Positions 36,036 to 44,621 are shown, counted from the first letter of the stretch. The stretch: 64,000 bases of DNA from Ferrovibrio sp964218355 (GCF_964218355.1 NZ_CAXPMC010000016.1:248001-312000), one strand, 5' to 3'. Numbers and translations: made by a program. Notes: generated by a model not told the origin, from the sequence alone.

Positions 36036-37143
36036 TCAGGTATTTGACGCCGCTGCGCTTTTCCATGTAGGCCATTACGGTCTGCGGCTGCACGGCGGCG
36101 GCCAGCGAAATGGTTGCGGCATAGCTGGCGGCAAAGGTGGTGTGCAGTTCGTCGCAGACGCGCTGGCGCAGTCTGGCCCGCGTCGCCGCGTCGGCCTGCT
36201 GCAGGAAGTCGAACAGCAGCCAGCCGGCCACGCTCCAGTTCAGGCCGACGATACGGCTGATCTCGATCGGCGCGCGGTCGAGCGCGCCGTAGACGAAGGC
36301 CTGCTTGAGCACATTGGTGCCGTAGCGGCTGTATTGCGTGGCGTGCTGTGAGGCGGCGGCTTCCATTGCGCCCAGGATGCGCCCGGTCAGCGCGCCGCCC
36401 ACGGCATCGAAACAGGCCGTAGCATTGGTATCGGCCAGCGCACGCGCCAAATCCTGCCGGAATTCCGGCGCGGCACTATTGCAAACATGTTCGGCGCCCA
36501 TGGCGCGCAGCTCGGCCACCTGGTCGTCGCGGCGCACGATATTCACCAGCGGCACACCATCCTGCCGGCAGGCGCGGATCAGCATCTTGCCGACGCTGGA
36601 CGCCGCCGCCGTGTGGACAATCGCCTTGTGCCCGTTGCGCTGGGCGGTTTCCAGCATGCCAAGCACGGTTAGCGGATTGACCAGAGCAGCCGCGCCATCC
36701 GCCGGGCTGGTACCATCGGGCAGTACCAGGATGTCGGCCACCGCAATCCGGCGGTATTGCGCATAGGCGCCATCGCCCATCATGGCCACGGTCTTGCCCA
36801 GCAGTGCCTCCTGGCCGGATCCGGCCGCCACCACCACACCGGCCCCCTCCACGCCGGCCGGCAACGGCTGGTCGATGCGCAGCGCGACAAAGGACATTGC
36901 GGCCGGCGGCACCGGCGCCACCAGCACCGGCTGCCGTGCAGTTCCTTCAAGCCGCGCGGCCGCAAGATCGGCCGGGCCGAACAGCAGGCCCATATCCGTG
37001 GGGTTGATCGGCGCCGCCTCAACCCGCACCACCACTTCATTCGTTCCCGGCATTCCGGCCGCTTCTTCGGTCACGGCAACACGCAGCTCTCCCGCCGCCG
37101 TAATGCAGGAACGTAAAACCAGGCCGCGCCAGTCCTGTGTCAT
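36019..37143 (-). CDS. MDR-superfamily zinc-independent oxidoreductase
   Basis: The 374-residue protein has the GroES-like N-terminal domain (VVVRVEAAPINPTDMGLLFG, then PAGVEGAGVVVAAGSG) and a Rossmann domain with IVHTAAASSVGKMLIRACRQDGVPLVNIVRR. The structural and catalytic zinc cysteines are absent, as in quinone reductases and 2-enoyl-CoA reductases of the MDR group. The chosen start at 37143 follows GGAAGGCG; the open frame continues upstream into the enoyl-CoA hydratase gene. It is the last gene of the acyl-CoA dehydrogenase operon, so reduction of an enoyl or quinoid intermediate is possible. Confidence 0.87.
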   Translation of the reverse strand: MTQDWRGLVLRSCITAAGELRVAVTEEAAGMPGTNEVVVRVEAAPINPTDMGLLFGPADLAAARLEGTARQPVLVAPVPPAAMSFVALRIDQPLPAGVEGAGVVVAAGSGQEALLGKTVAMMGDGAYAQYRRIAVADILVLPDGTSPADGAAALVNPLTVLGMLETAQRNGHKAIVHTAAASSVGKMLIRACRQDGVPLVNIVRRDDQVAELRAMGAEHVCNSAAPEFRQDLARALADTNATACFDAVGGALTGRILGAMEAAASQHATQYSRYGTNVLKQAFVYGALDRAPIEISRIVGLNWSVAGWLLFDFLQQADAATRARLRQRVCDELHTTFAASYAATISLAAAVQPQTVMAYMEKRSGVKYLINPQL

Positions 37144-37171
37144 GGTGGTCGCCTTCCGAGGCTGAAACGGT

Positions 37172-37957
37172 TTACCGGCCTTGGAATACCGGCTTGCGCT
37201 TTTCCACGAAGGCAGCGATGCCCTCTTGCGCATCTGCTGAATCGACGCAGGCTGCGATGCCGCGCGCTTCCAGCTCCAGCTGGGTTTCAAGGCTGGTGCA
37301 ATCTGAATCGGCCAACAGGTTCTTCATGCGGCCGAAAGCAGCGGTCGGCCCGCTGGCCAGGTTTTCCGCCATCTGGGTGGCGGCGACGGTCAGCTGATCG
37401 GGGGCAACTACCTGATCGGCAATACCCCAGTCGAGCGCTTCGGCTGCCGGCACCCTGCGGCCCTGCAGCATCATCAGGCGGGCACGCTGTGAACCGATGC
37501 GGCGCGGCAGCGTCCAGGACTGTCCACCATCGGCGGAAAGCCCGGCCGCGGCATAGGCCGAGGCGAATTGTGCGGTGTCCGATGCGATGAGGAAATCGCA
37601 GGCCAGTGCCAGGCTGAACCCCGCCCCGGCGGCCGGGCCGTTCACCGCAGCGATGCTTGGCGCCCGCATCCGTGCGAGCGCGGCGATAGCGCCATGCAGA
37701 TGCAGGGTCATGGTGCGGATGCTGAGCGCGGTTTCGGCTGGATCTCGCATACCGCTGAGATCGCCGCCAACACAGAAGAAGCGCCCACTACCAGTCAGCA
37801 CCACCGCGCGTATATCAGCGTCTGCCTCGCAGCGCCGCACCGCCTCACCAAGATCGGTCAGCAGCGCGACATTCATGCCGTTGCCGGCCTCGGGTCGCGT
37901 CAACGTCAGCCACGCCACTGCGCCCTTGCGCTCGAAAGTCACCAGTTTGCCGGTCAT
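37172..37957 (-). CDS. Enoyl-CoA hydratase/isomerase family protein
   Basis: Crotonase-fold protein of 261 residues. Oxyanion segments TGSGRFFCVGGDLSGM and NGPAAGAGFSLALACDFLIASD are present. The glutamate in the second segment of classical hydratases is Ser here (AGFSLALACD), and the next acid segment reads FASAYAAAGLSADGG, so both usual glutamates appear to be missing. A 1,2-epoxyphenylacetyl-CoA isomerase-like (PaaG) or hydrolase activity is possible. The gene lies between the acyl-CoA dehydrogenase and the MDR gene on one transcript. Confidence 0.87.
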   Translation of the reverse strand: MTGKLVTFERKGAVAWLTLTRPEAGNGMNVALLTDLGEAVRRCEADADIRAVVLTGSGRFFCVGGDLSGMRDPAETALSIRTMTLHLHGAIAALARMRAPSIAAVNGPAAGAGFSLALACDFLIASDTAQFASAYAAAGLSADGGQSWTLPRRIGSQRARLMMLQGRRVPAAEALDWGIADQVVAPDQLTVAATQMAENLASGPTAAFGRMKNLLADSDCTSLETQLELEARGIAACVDSADAQEGIAAFVEKRKPVFQGR

Positions 37958-37996
37958 GCCGCGTTCCCCAATCTTGGCCTAAACTGCTCCAGACAG

Positions 37997-39139
37997 TTAA
38001 ATCTGCTGCTCACGGATTCGGCGCGCAATGATCAGCCGCTGGATATCGTTGGTGCCTTCGTAAATCTGGCAGACCCGCACATCGCGGGATATCTGCTCAA
38101 CGCGATAGTCATTCAGATAACCGTTACCGCCATGAGTCTGGATGGCATCAGAGCAGACTCTCTCCGCCATTTCCGCGGCCTTCAGCTTGGCGACAGAGGC
38201 CTCGACCGCACATTCTATCCCTTCATCGAAGAGACGTGCGGCATGGCGGGTATAGATCCGCGCCATATCGATGGCGGCATGCATGTCGGCCAGTCGGAAG
38301 CCGACCGCCTGGTGATCGAAGATCGGCTTGCCGAAAGCGGTGCGCTCACGCGAATACTGTAACGCCAGTTCATAGGCGGCCCGCGCCATGCCGACCGACT
38401 GTGACGCCACTGAAATGCGGCCATCCGACAGCAGGCCCATGGTGAGCGGCAAAGCCTCACCGACGCCGCCGAGAACCATGTCATCCGGCACGAAGCAGTT
38501 CTCGAAATGCATCTGCACGGTATCGGAGGTGTGCTGCCCCATCTTGCGTTCGGGTTTGCCGGGTGTGAATCCAGGCGTGCCTCTCGGCACCAGGAAGAAG
38601 GTTTTCCCGCGCGAGCCGGCCTGCGGATCGGTGACCGCCAGCACGATCGCCAGACCGGCCCGGGCGCCGTTGGAGATGAACTGCTTCTCGGCATTGAGCA
38701 CCCAGCCGCCTTCGGCGCGCGTCGCCCGCCCGGTGATGGCGGAAAGATCGGAACCAGCTGACGGCTCGGTGAGGCAAACGGCACCAATCGTCTCACCGCT
38801 GGCCATTTTGCCGAGCCAGGCCTGCTTCTGTGCCTCTGTGCCCAGCCGCGCCAGCAACATGGCGGTACCCAAGCCATGCACATGGATCAGGGTGGACAGT
38901 CCGCCGTCGCCGGCCGCCAGTTCCTCGATCACGGCAATGAAAGTGGAAAGATTGCAGCCAGAACCACCGTACGCCTCCGGCAACAGCAGGCCGAACAGGC
39001 CCATCTCGCCCATTTCGGCCAGCACGCTGTCCGGCACCTGGCCATCGCGATTCCAGACCGCGGTATGAGGAGCGATGCGCTTCTGCACGAAGCGGCGCAC
39101 GCCTTCGACCAGTTCGCTGTCGATTTCACTGGCAGCCAT
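37997..39139 (-). CDS. Acyl-CoA dehydrogenase
   Basis: FAD enzyme of 380 residues: LTEPSAGSDLSAI (FAD/substrate loop) near residue 125, SRERTAFGKPIFDHQAVGFRLADM in the C-terminal domain, and the catalytic glutamate in CQIYEGTNDIQRLIIAR near the C-terminus. It introduces the alpha-beta double bond in an acyl-CoA. The start at 39139 has GGAGGGAAC 5 bp upstream; a longer in-frame start at 39271 has no such site and would run across the operator region. It leads the minus-strand operon with the second crotonase and MDR genes. Confidence 0.92.
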   Translation of the reverse strand: MAASEIDSELVEGVRRFVQKRIAPHTAVWNRDGQVPDSVLAEMGEMGLFGLLLPEAYGGSGCNLSTFIAVIEELAAGDGGLSTLIHVHGLGTAMLLARLGTEAQKQAWLGKMASGETIGAVCLTEPSAGSDLSAITGRATRAEGGWVLNAEKQFISNGARAGLAIVLAVTDPQAGSRGKTFFLVPRGTPGFTPGKPERKMGQHTSDTVQMHFENCFVPDDMVLGGVGEALPLTMGLLSDGRISVASQSVGMARAAYELALQYSRERTAFGKPIFDHQAVGFRLADMHAAIDMARIYTRHAARLFDEGIECAVEASVAKLKAAEMAERVCSDAIQTHGGNGYLNDYRVEQISRDVRVCQIYEGTNDIQRLIIARRIREQQI

Positions 39140-39272
39140 CGAGTTCCCTCCATTCATTTTTTTGCAGCCGGCCATTGCGGCCCGAGCTGTCGCCATCGTC
39201 CTACCGGGCCGGCCGGCATGCAGCAGGCCCGGATGCAGGCATCCGGCGGGAATTGTCTCGACTATAGTCAAT

Positions 39273-39307
39273 TTGACTTTTAAGTAAATAATATTATTTA
39301 TAAGTCA
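39273..39307. promoter_or_regulatory. TetR-type operator in ACAD / NMO2 divergent promoter
   Basis: TTGACTTTTAAGTAA (39273-39287) matches the sites at 24081 and 33065. It overlaps the perfect 16-bp palindrome TAAATAATATTATTTA (39285-39300), and TAAGTCA follows at 39301-39307, so GACTT...AAGTC brackets the whole element. The region is the divergent promoter of the acyl-CoA dehydrogenase operon and the second NMO gene. Confidence 0.6.
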
Positions 39308-39346
39308 TATCTGTGGCGGGCATCCGTCATACAGGGAGAGATACAA

Positions 39347-40303
39347 ATGCTGCCGACCCAACTGGCCCAGCGCCTGCGCATGCCCGTACTGGCCTCGCCG
39401 CTTTTCCTGATTTCCGGTCCCGACCTGGTGGTGGAAACCAGCAAGGCCGGCGTAATCGGCAGCTTCCCCAGCTTCAACCAGCGCACCACGGCCGGCTACG
39501 AGGAGTGGCTGAAGGACATCCGCCAGCGACTGACGCCGGCCGATGCACCCTGGGCCGTGCAGTTCGCCGTGCATCGCACCAACGCCCGCCTGGCCGAAGA
39601 CATGGCGCTGACAGTGAAATATCAGGTGCCGATCCTGATCACGGCGCTCGGCATCACCCGCGAGGTTACCGATGCGGTGCATGCTTATGGCGGCCTGGTG
39701 TTCCACGATGCCATCAACATGCAGCATGCCCGTCGCGCGCTGGAAATGAATGTCGATGGCATCATCGCCGTCTGCAACGGCGCCGGCGGCCATGCCGGTG
39801 TCTACAATCCTTTCGCCTTCATCGGCGAACTGCGCCCAATCCTTGGCGACAAGACGCTGATCCTCTCGGGCTGCATTGGAGACGGCAGCAGCATCGCCGG
39901 CGCCATCGCTGCGGGTGCGGATATCGCCTATGTCGGGACCCGCCTGATCAACACGGCGGAAAGCATGGCCTCGGCGCAGATGAAGCAGCTGATCATCGAG
40001 TCGAATATCAACGACATCATCTACTCCGCCGAAGTCGATGGCGTCGGCGCCAACTGGCTGCGCCAGACTCTGCCAACCACCGGCAACCTGCGCGCCGGTG
40101 GCCAAGTGGGCAGCATGAATGTCAGCGATGTTCTGGGCGAGCCGAAGCGCTGGCGCGATATCCTCAGTGCCGGTCAGGGTGTCGGTTCGATCCACGATGT
40201 TCCACGTGTCGCCGACCTGATCACGCGGATGGAACGCGAATATCGGGCAGCAACCGATCGGTTAATCAGCATTGCGGGCAGGCAGCCGAGTGTCGCCGCT
40301 TAG
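39347..40303 (+). CDS. Nitronate monooxygenase-like flavoprotein
   Basis: Paralogue of the protein at 33123, 318 residues: PVLASPLFLISGPDLVVETSKAGVIGSFPSFN at the N-terminus and GADIAYVGTRLINTAES near the FMN phosphate site. The loop GAGGHAGVYNPFAF keeps the histidine expected for nitronate monooxygenase catalysis, unlike its paralogue. GGGAGAG precedes the ATG. It diverges from the acyl-CoA dehydrogenase operon across a TetR-like operator. NMO-type proteins in CoA pathways can also be enoyl reductases, so the reaction is not certain. It is the last gene before the island. Confidence 0.9.
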   Translation: MLPTQLAQRLRMPVLASPLFLISGPDLVVETSKAGVIGSFPSFNQRTTAGYEEWLKDIRQRLTPADAPWAVQFAVHRTNARLAEDMALTVKYQVPILITALGITREVTDAVHAYGGLVFHDAINMQHARRALEMNVDGIIAVCNGAGGHAGVYNPFAFIGELRPILGDKTLILSGCIGDGSSIAGAIAAGADIAYVGTRLINTAESMASAQMKQLIIESNINDIIYSAEVDGVGANWLRQTLPTTGNLRAGGQVGSMNVSDVLGEPKRWRDILSAGQGVGSIHDVPRVADLITRMEREYRAATDRLISIAGRQPSVAA

Positions 40304-40805
40304 CCATACCTGATGCTGGTGGCAGAGGTTGGGGCATGCCATGCGGTGGCAGCTCATACGGAGACCGTTTCAATACGGAAAATAAGACGACGCTAAAAAC
40401 ACAGCCGCAAGCTGCCCCCATAGCCGAGGCTCGAATCGACCAGTCGCACTCCTGATCGACAAGAACAGCCATCTGGTGGTGCGTTAAAAGGCGTGTGGCC
40501 CAGCCACCGAGAAAATAAAAAATGGTCTGCCCGCACTTGCCGAAATTTCTCAAAAATCGGCCAAATCCATCCTGATTCACGTCAAAATCATCAAAAATGG
40601 CGGCCCGTCGTATTTGATCAGGCCTGTGCGATGAGTAGCCATCATCGGGTGCCCCTTGTCAGGATAGGGCATATCTGTCTATCCATCACCTCGTTACCGA
40701 TACCGCCAAGGAGGGCATCGTCGGCGACAGTGGTTCAACCGCTGTCGTTGGTGCCCTGGAGAAAGGCTCCATCGCATCGACGCCGGCAAAGGCAGGTGAT
40801 GCGTC
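40304..40805. other. Left island junction, no recognised gene
   Basis: This 502-bp gap follows the second NMO gene. Open frames here (for example from 40493) have no ribosome site or recognisable sequence. The composition becomes more AT-rich around 40480-40620, with similar stretches TCAAAAATCGGCC and ATCAAAAATGGCGG. The island boundary probably lies here. Confidence 0.4.
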
Positions 40806-42230
40806 ATGAGCGTAAAGGTAACTCACACGTTAAAGCCCTCCAGTGCGACCTCCGTACATGCGTCGCCTCACGTCAGCGCCATCGAGCAGCGCCAGCTCAG
40901 TAGTCTGCAGGTGTCGCTGCACAATGCTCGTTCCCACGGGCCCAAGCAGATCAGCCAGCTGAAAGCCGGCATTAAGCGTTTCGGCTTCCTCGTCCCGATC
41001 CTGATCGATGCAGACAGCGTCATCCTGGCTGGCCATGGTCGTCTCATGGCGGCGCAGGCACTTGGCCTTGAAACGGTTCCGACTATTCTCGTGGATCATC
41101 TGACGCCGGCCGAAAAGCGCGCCTACATGCTGGCGGACAACAAGGTTGCGACCAATGCCGGCTGGGATGAACAGCAGCTGGCCATTGAGCTGGATTTCCT
41201 GTGTACCCAGGAACTCGACTTTGATGTCGAGCTCACGGGCTTCGAGACCTTTGAGATCGACCAGATCCAGTTGGGGAACTCACCCGCGCCGAAGGCGAAG
41301 CCGGATCCTGACGACACGGTGCCCGTGCCTGTCAGGCCTCCGGTGTCCAAGCTTGGGGACTTGTGGGAGCTTGGGGTGCACCGCCTGCTGTGTGGCAACG
41401 CTTTAGAGCGTGATGACCTTGACATTCTCATGCGCGGGGATGAAGCCCAGATGGTGATTTCTGATCCCCCCTTTAACGTTCCCATTCAGGGCCATGTTGG
41501 CGGTGCGGGCAAGATCAAGCATCGGGAATTTCCCATGGCATCCGGTGAAATGTCTGATCCGGAGTTCGTGGAATTCTTGCGCTCCGCCTTCAACCGCATG
41601 GTGGAGAACAGTGAGGACGGGGCAATCATTTACATCTTCATGGACTGGCGCCACATGCGCCATGTTCTCGACGCGGGTAAGGCCTTTGACGAACTGAAAA
41701 ATCTTTGTTTTTGGAACAAAGGCGTGGGCGGCATGGGCACCTTCTATCGTTCCCAACACGAAATGATCTTTGTCTTCAAGAACGGCACCTCTCCGCACAT
41801 CAACAATTTTGGCTTGGGCGAGAAGGGTCGTTACCGCACCAATGTCTGGCAGTACCCGGGTGCGAATACCTTCAAGAAAGGGGGCATTAAGGATCTTAGT
41901 CTTCACCCGACGGTCAAACCCGTCGCCATGATCGCGGATGCCATCCGTGACTGCTCGCATCGCAATGGTATTGTGCTCGATCCCTTTGCTGGTAGTGGCA
42001 CGATTCTGATCGCAGCCGAAAAGACTGGGCGGATCGCGCGTGCGATTGAGCTGGACCCGCTCTACGTCGATACCGCCATCGAACGCTGGCAGGCCTGGAC
42101 CGGGCATGAGGCCATCCATACTGAAACGGGCCTGACCTATGCCGAAATGAAAGCGGCGTCTCCGCGCAAGCCCAATAACACTTCTGCGGCCGGCGACACT
42201 GAGAGCGGCACGGAGCCTGTCCATGTCTAA
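40806..42230 (+). CDS. ParB-like nuclease domain / DNA (adenine-type) methyltransferase fusion
   Basis: The 474-residue protein joins a ParB/Srx-like N-terminal domain (IKRFGFLVPILIDADSVILAGHGRLMAAQALGL, about residues 55-90, with the conserved GHGR) to a methyltransferase. Motif IV DPPFN is near residue 220 and the SAM-binding motif FAGSGT near 393; this order is that of the beta class of amino-methyltransferases. Such fusions are common in phages and islands, where they modify DNA without an obvious restriction partner. The gene overlaps the DUF5681 gene by 8 bp. Target site is unknown. Confidence 0.9.
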   Translation: MSVKVTHTLKPSSATSVHASPHVSAIEQRQLSSLQVSLHNARSHGPKQISQLKAGIKRFGFLVPILIDADSVILAGHGRLMAAQALGLETVPTILVDHLTPAEKRAYMLADNKVATNAGWDEQQLAIELDFLCTQELDFDVELTGFETFEIDQIQLGNSPAPKAKPDPDDTVPVPVRPPVSKLGDLWELGVHRLLCGNALERDDLDILMRGDEAQMVISDPPFNVPIQGHVGGAGKIKHREFPMASGEMSDPEFVEFLRSAFNRMVENSEDGAIIYIFMDWRHMRHVLDAGKAFDELKNLCFWNKGVGGMGTFYRSQHEMIFVFKNGTSPHINNFGLGEKGRYRTNVWQYPGANTFKKGGIKDLSLHPTVKPVAMIADAIRDCSHRNGIVLDPFAGSGTILIAAEKTGRIARAIELDPLYVDTAIERWQAWTGHEAIHTETGLTYAEMKAASPRKPNNTSAAGDTESGTEPVHV

Positions 42231-42786
42231 GGCATCCGACGGCAAAAGCTACGAGGTTGGCTATGGCGTGCCGCCTCAGAAGACCAAGTTCAAACCGGGG
42301 CAGAGTGGTAACAAGAAGGGGCGCCCTAAGAAAACGCCGTTGAGCATCAACGAGTCGGCCTATGTTGCCGTCGCCTCTGAGCTGGTCACGATCAAGCTCA
42401 ACGGGAAGAAGACAACAGTGACAGCCGAGCAGGCCGTATGGCTGAAAATCCGACAGGCGGCACTGAGCGGTGATGCCAAAGCCTGGAAGATCTGGCTGCA
42501 GGCGCGGCAGACTGCAGTCAAGCATGAAGTCATCAGGCCTGTTAAATCCGGCGGCTTGCTGCCAGATAGCAATTTCGTCTGGACTGAAGAGATTAAAAAA
42601 TCCCTTGATGAAGTCTTCGCCTGGGCAGAAAAGAAAGAAGGGGAAGCAGCTGCTTCCACCGATGCTTCAGATACGGCTCCCGCGGCGGCGCCTTTGGAAA
42701 GTGGTACTGACGGCACGCCGGCAACGGACACAGGCGATGATGCCATCAGTGCGCTTAAGGCTAATCATTCATCTGCGGATGAATAG
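42223..42786 (+). CDS. DUF5681 domain-containing protein
   Basis: The 187-residue protein carries the DUF5681 signature KFKPGQSGNKKGRPKKTPLS near residues 23-42, then a helical part (AEQAVWLKIRQAALSGDAKAWKIWLQARQ) and an acidic, alanine-rich low-complexity tail from about residue 130. DUF5681 proteins usually accompany ParB-methyltransferases in alphaproteobacterial phages and islands. Function is unknown; the basic N-terminal segment suggests nucleic-acid contact, which is inference. It is translationally coupled to the methyltransferase. Confidence 0.85.
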   Translation: MSKASDGKSYEVGYGVPPQKTKFKPGQSGNKKGRPKKTPLSINESAYVAVASELVTIKLNGKKTTVTAEQAVWLKIRQAALSGDAKAWKIWLQARQTAVKHEVIRPVKSGGLLPDSNFVWTEEIKKSLDEVFAWAEKKEGEAAASTDASDTAPAAAPLESGTDGTPATDTGDDAISALKANHSSADE

Positions 42787-42837
42787 ATGGACTGGTCAAC
42801 CACGCCTTGGCAGCAGAGCCAACCGATTTCGCTTTCG

Positions 42838-43176
42838 CTAGGAATCTAACGATGCAGAAATCACCTTCTCGATCCGGCGCAGCTCAGCATCAGTAGCGTT
42901 GCTGAGCTGCATCGCGATTTTGTTCAGGACTTGCGCTCGATCAGCAGCCTTGCCGGCCTTTACCAGCTGTCCGGTGAATAATCCTACCGGCGAGACATTC
43001 AAGGCTTTAGCTAAGATCTCGATGGTTTCGAACGATGGCCCTACCGTCCCTCGTTCAAGGCGCCCAATCATATCCAGAGACAGGTTGCCGGCTTCAGCCA
43101 AAGCAGCCTGGGTCCAGCCCTTTACTCGGCGGGCCTGACGAAGATTTGCCCCGAAAATTTGCTTGAGAGTCGCCAA
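42838..43176 (-). CDS. XRE family transcriptional regulator
   Basis: The 112-residue protein is mostly one XRE helix-turn-helix: FGANLRQARRVKGWTQAALAEAGNLSLDMIGRLERGTVGPSFETIEILAKALNVSPVGLF (about residues 8-67), followed by a helical tail (ELRRIEKVI). It is convergent with DUF5681 and divergent from the small secreted-protein gene at 43308. It may regulate island genes; targets are not evident. Confidence 0.88.
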   Translation of the reverse strand: MATLKQIFGANLRQARRVKGWTQAALAEAGNLSLDMIGRLERGTVGPSFETIEILAKALNVSPVGLFTGQLVKAGKAADRAQVLNKIAMQLSNATDAELRRIEKVISASLDS

Positions 43177-43307
43177 AGGTAGCCTCCGATGCGGAGGGTT
43201 ACCGGTCAGACCGATTCGGTGACAGTGACTGATATTCTTCTAGTTGACTAAATACGCACTATGGTTCTTTATTTGATGAAATTATGCAGGGAAATTAGAG
43301 GGTTGCT

Positions 43308-43616
43308 ATGTGGAAAATTGTATGGATGGGGCTTCTTTTAGTATCTGCTCCGGCGCTGGCACAAACCGTTTACAAGCTGAAGGAGGGATGGCCTGCGTGC
43401 GCCACTAAAGACGCCATGGATGAAATGAGCCGGGCCATCAACGCCCAAGACGCCAAATGGATGCAGGCAGTCCAAGGTTGTATCTTCTTGAAGGCTGGCG
43501 TCACAGGAACTATGGACGACTACAGCCTCCTCACAGGGGTATCTCGCCTTTGGCTAAGAGCGCCTGGAGGCGACCGTCCTGTCCGAATGTATGTAAACAA
43601 CAAATCGTTCCAGTAA
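43308..43616 (+). CDS. Small secreted protein of unknown function
   Basis: The 102-residue product starts with a convincing signal peptide, MWKIVWMGLLLVSAPALAQ, and the predicted mature part has two cysteines (PACATKD and QGCIFLK) that could form a disulfide. AGAGGG precedes the ATG. No family is recognised. It is transcribed toward another small gene. Confidence 0.65.
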   Translation: MWKIVWMGLLLVSAPALAQTVYKLKEGWPACATKDAMDEMSRAINAQDAKWMQAVQGCIFLKAGVTGTMDDYSLLTGVSRLWLRAPGGDRPVRMYVNNKSFQ

Positions 43617-43659
43617 CGTGCAGGAGGCCTTTGCTTTTTGCCTTAAGCGCGCTGGCAGG

Positions 43660-43887
43660 ATGGCAGCGGGAACATTCATAGCCTGCTCTTGGTCCAACAT
43701 CGGCCTAGCGAGCGACGGCGTTCCGCGCTCGAAGCCATCACTTAGCAGTGGCCATCGATATGTACCAATGACTGGGCGCGCTGGCTCGTACATTGTGTAT
43801 GATCGCGATGGGCGACGCATTGGCATCATGGAGCCTCGCACTGGCAGCAGTGGCGAGTTGCGTTTCGTGCCCGATGCCAAGAAGTAA
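43660..43887 (+). CDS. Small hypothetical protein
   Basis: A 75-residue frame, MAAGTFIACSWSNIGLASDG..., ending VYDRDGRRIGIMEPRTGSSGELRFVPDAKK. The N-terminus resembles a weak signal peptide. The same frame is open back to a GTG at 43618. The alternative frame just upstream encodes LLFALSALAG behind AGGAGG, so an ancestral signal sequence separated by a frameshift is conceivable. No homologue is recognised. Confidence 0.4.
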   Translation: MAAGTFIACSWSNIGLASDGVPRSKPSLSSGHRYVPMTGRAGSYIVYDRDGRRIGIMEPRTGSSGELRFVPDAKK

Positions 43888-43974
43888 CATCGGCTAGGAT
43901 CTGATCACGTGATAACTTTTCGCTTTGGTGTTGGACTGGCGCTTCGGAAGTATCAGATCTGGCCCTGTAGTCAC

Positions 43975-44439
43975 TTAGCGACGCAAGTCAGTTAGAAGCT
44001 CATTCTCCATACTGGAAAACAGGCGTAGCTCCAAGGCAGCTTGCTCGAATGTCAATTGAGCTTTTAGGCTTTCTGACCTCCGACTTCCTATCATAGTGGC
44101 TTCTGGGGATTTCCACTCATCGAGTGAGAATAGATTTCTCTTACCTATAATTACTTCACTGCAAACCTTTACCGCCGGGAGCAGTGGATGTCGCCGAATC
44201 CAGTGCAAGTATGAGAATTTGGCGAAGAGACCGTGAAATCCATAAGCATTACATATGGCGTTTCGGTTCATAACCCAAAATAGGTCCCGAAATGAGTGTA
44301 TGGTGATGCAGAAATTTTCAGCATGGTCACGAAGATCATCGCCGATCATGGCAGCTTCGAAACGCATCATTTCACGGCGGGCTTTGGATAGGACGGCCGA
44401 GTATTTAGGATTGATATGTTCGTATGGATTGAGGCTCAT
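43975..44439 (-). CDS. Hypothetical protein
   Basis: The 154-residue product begins MSLNPYEHINPKYSAVLSKARREMMRFEAAMIGDDLRDHAENFC and looks largely helical, with aromatic-rich segments (FRDLFWVMNRNAICNAYGFHGLFAKFSYLHWI) but no signal or clear membrane segment. AT-rich codon use matches the island middle. It is divergent from the sce7726-family gene. No family is recognised. Confidence 0.6.
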   Translation of the reverse strand: MSLNPYEHINPKYSAVLSKARREMMRFEAAMIGDDLRDHAENFCITIHSFRDLFWVMNRNAICNAYGFHGLFAKFSYLHWIRRHPLLPAVKVCSEVIIGKRNLFSLDEWKSPEATMIGSRRSESLKAQLTFEQAALELRLFSSMENELLTDLRR

Positions 44440-44621
44440 TTCTAAAATTCGCCTTCATACGGTGGAGCCGGGACCGGCAAGATTGTAACTTGCCTCACTC
44501 TACGTTTCGGACTCAGAGAAATGAATTATCCGCAGAAAATAGGCATTTTTTTGGATTAGACCCTTATTGCTATTTGGGGTACTTATTCTCGAACATTCCT
44601 TGAGATTTCTAGGTACTTACT

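Noticed and set aside
40304..40805. Copy of the tRNA-Ser 3' end as left attachment site
   Set aside because: I looked for GGTTCGAATCCC-like sequence and the acceptor stem here and found none.
40493..40903. 136-codon frame at the left island end
   Set aside because: It runs out of frame into the methyltransferase start and lacks a ribosome site or family features.
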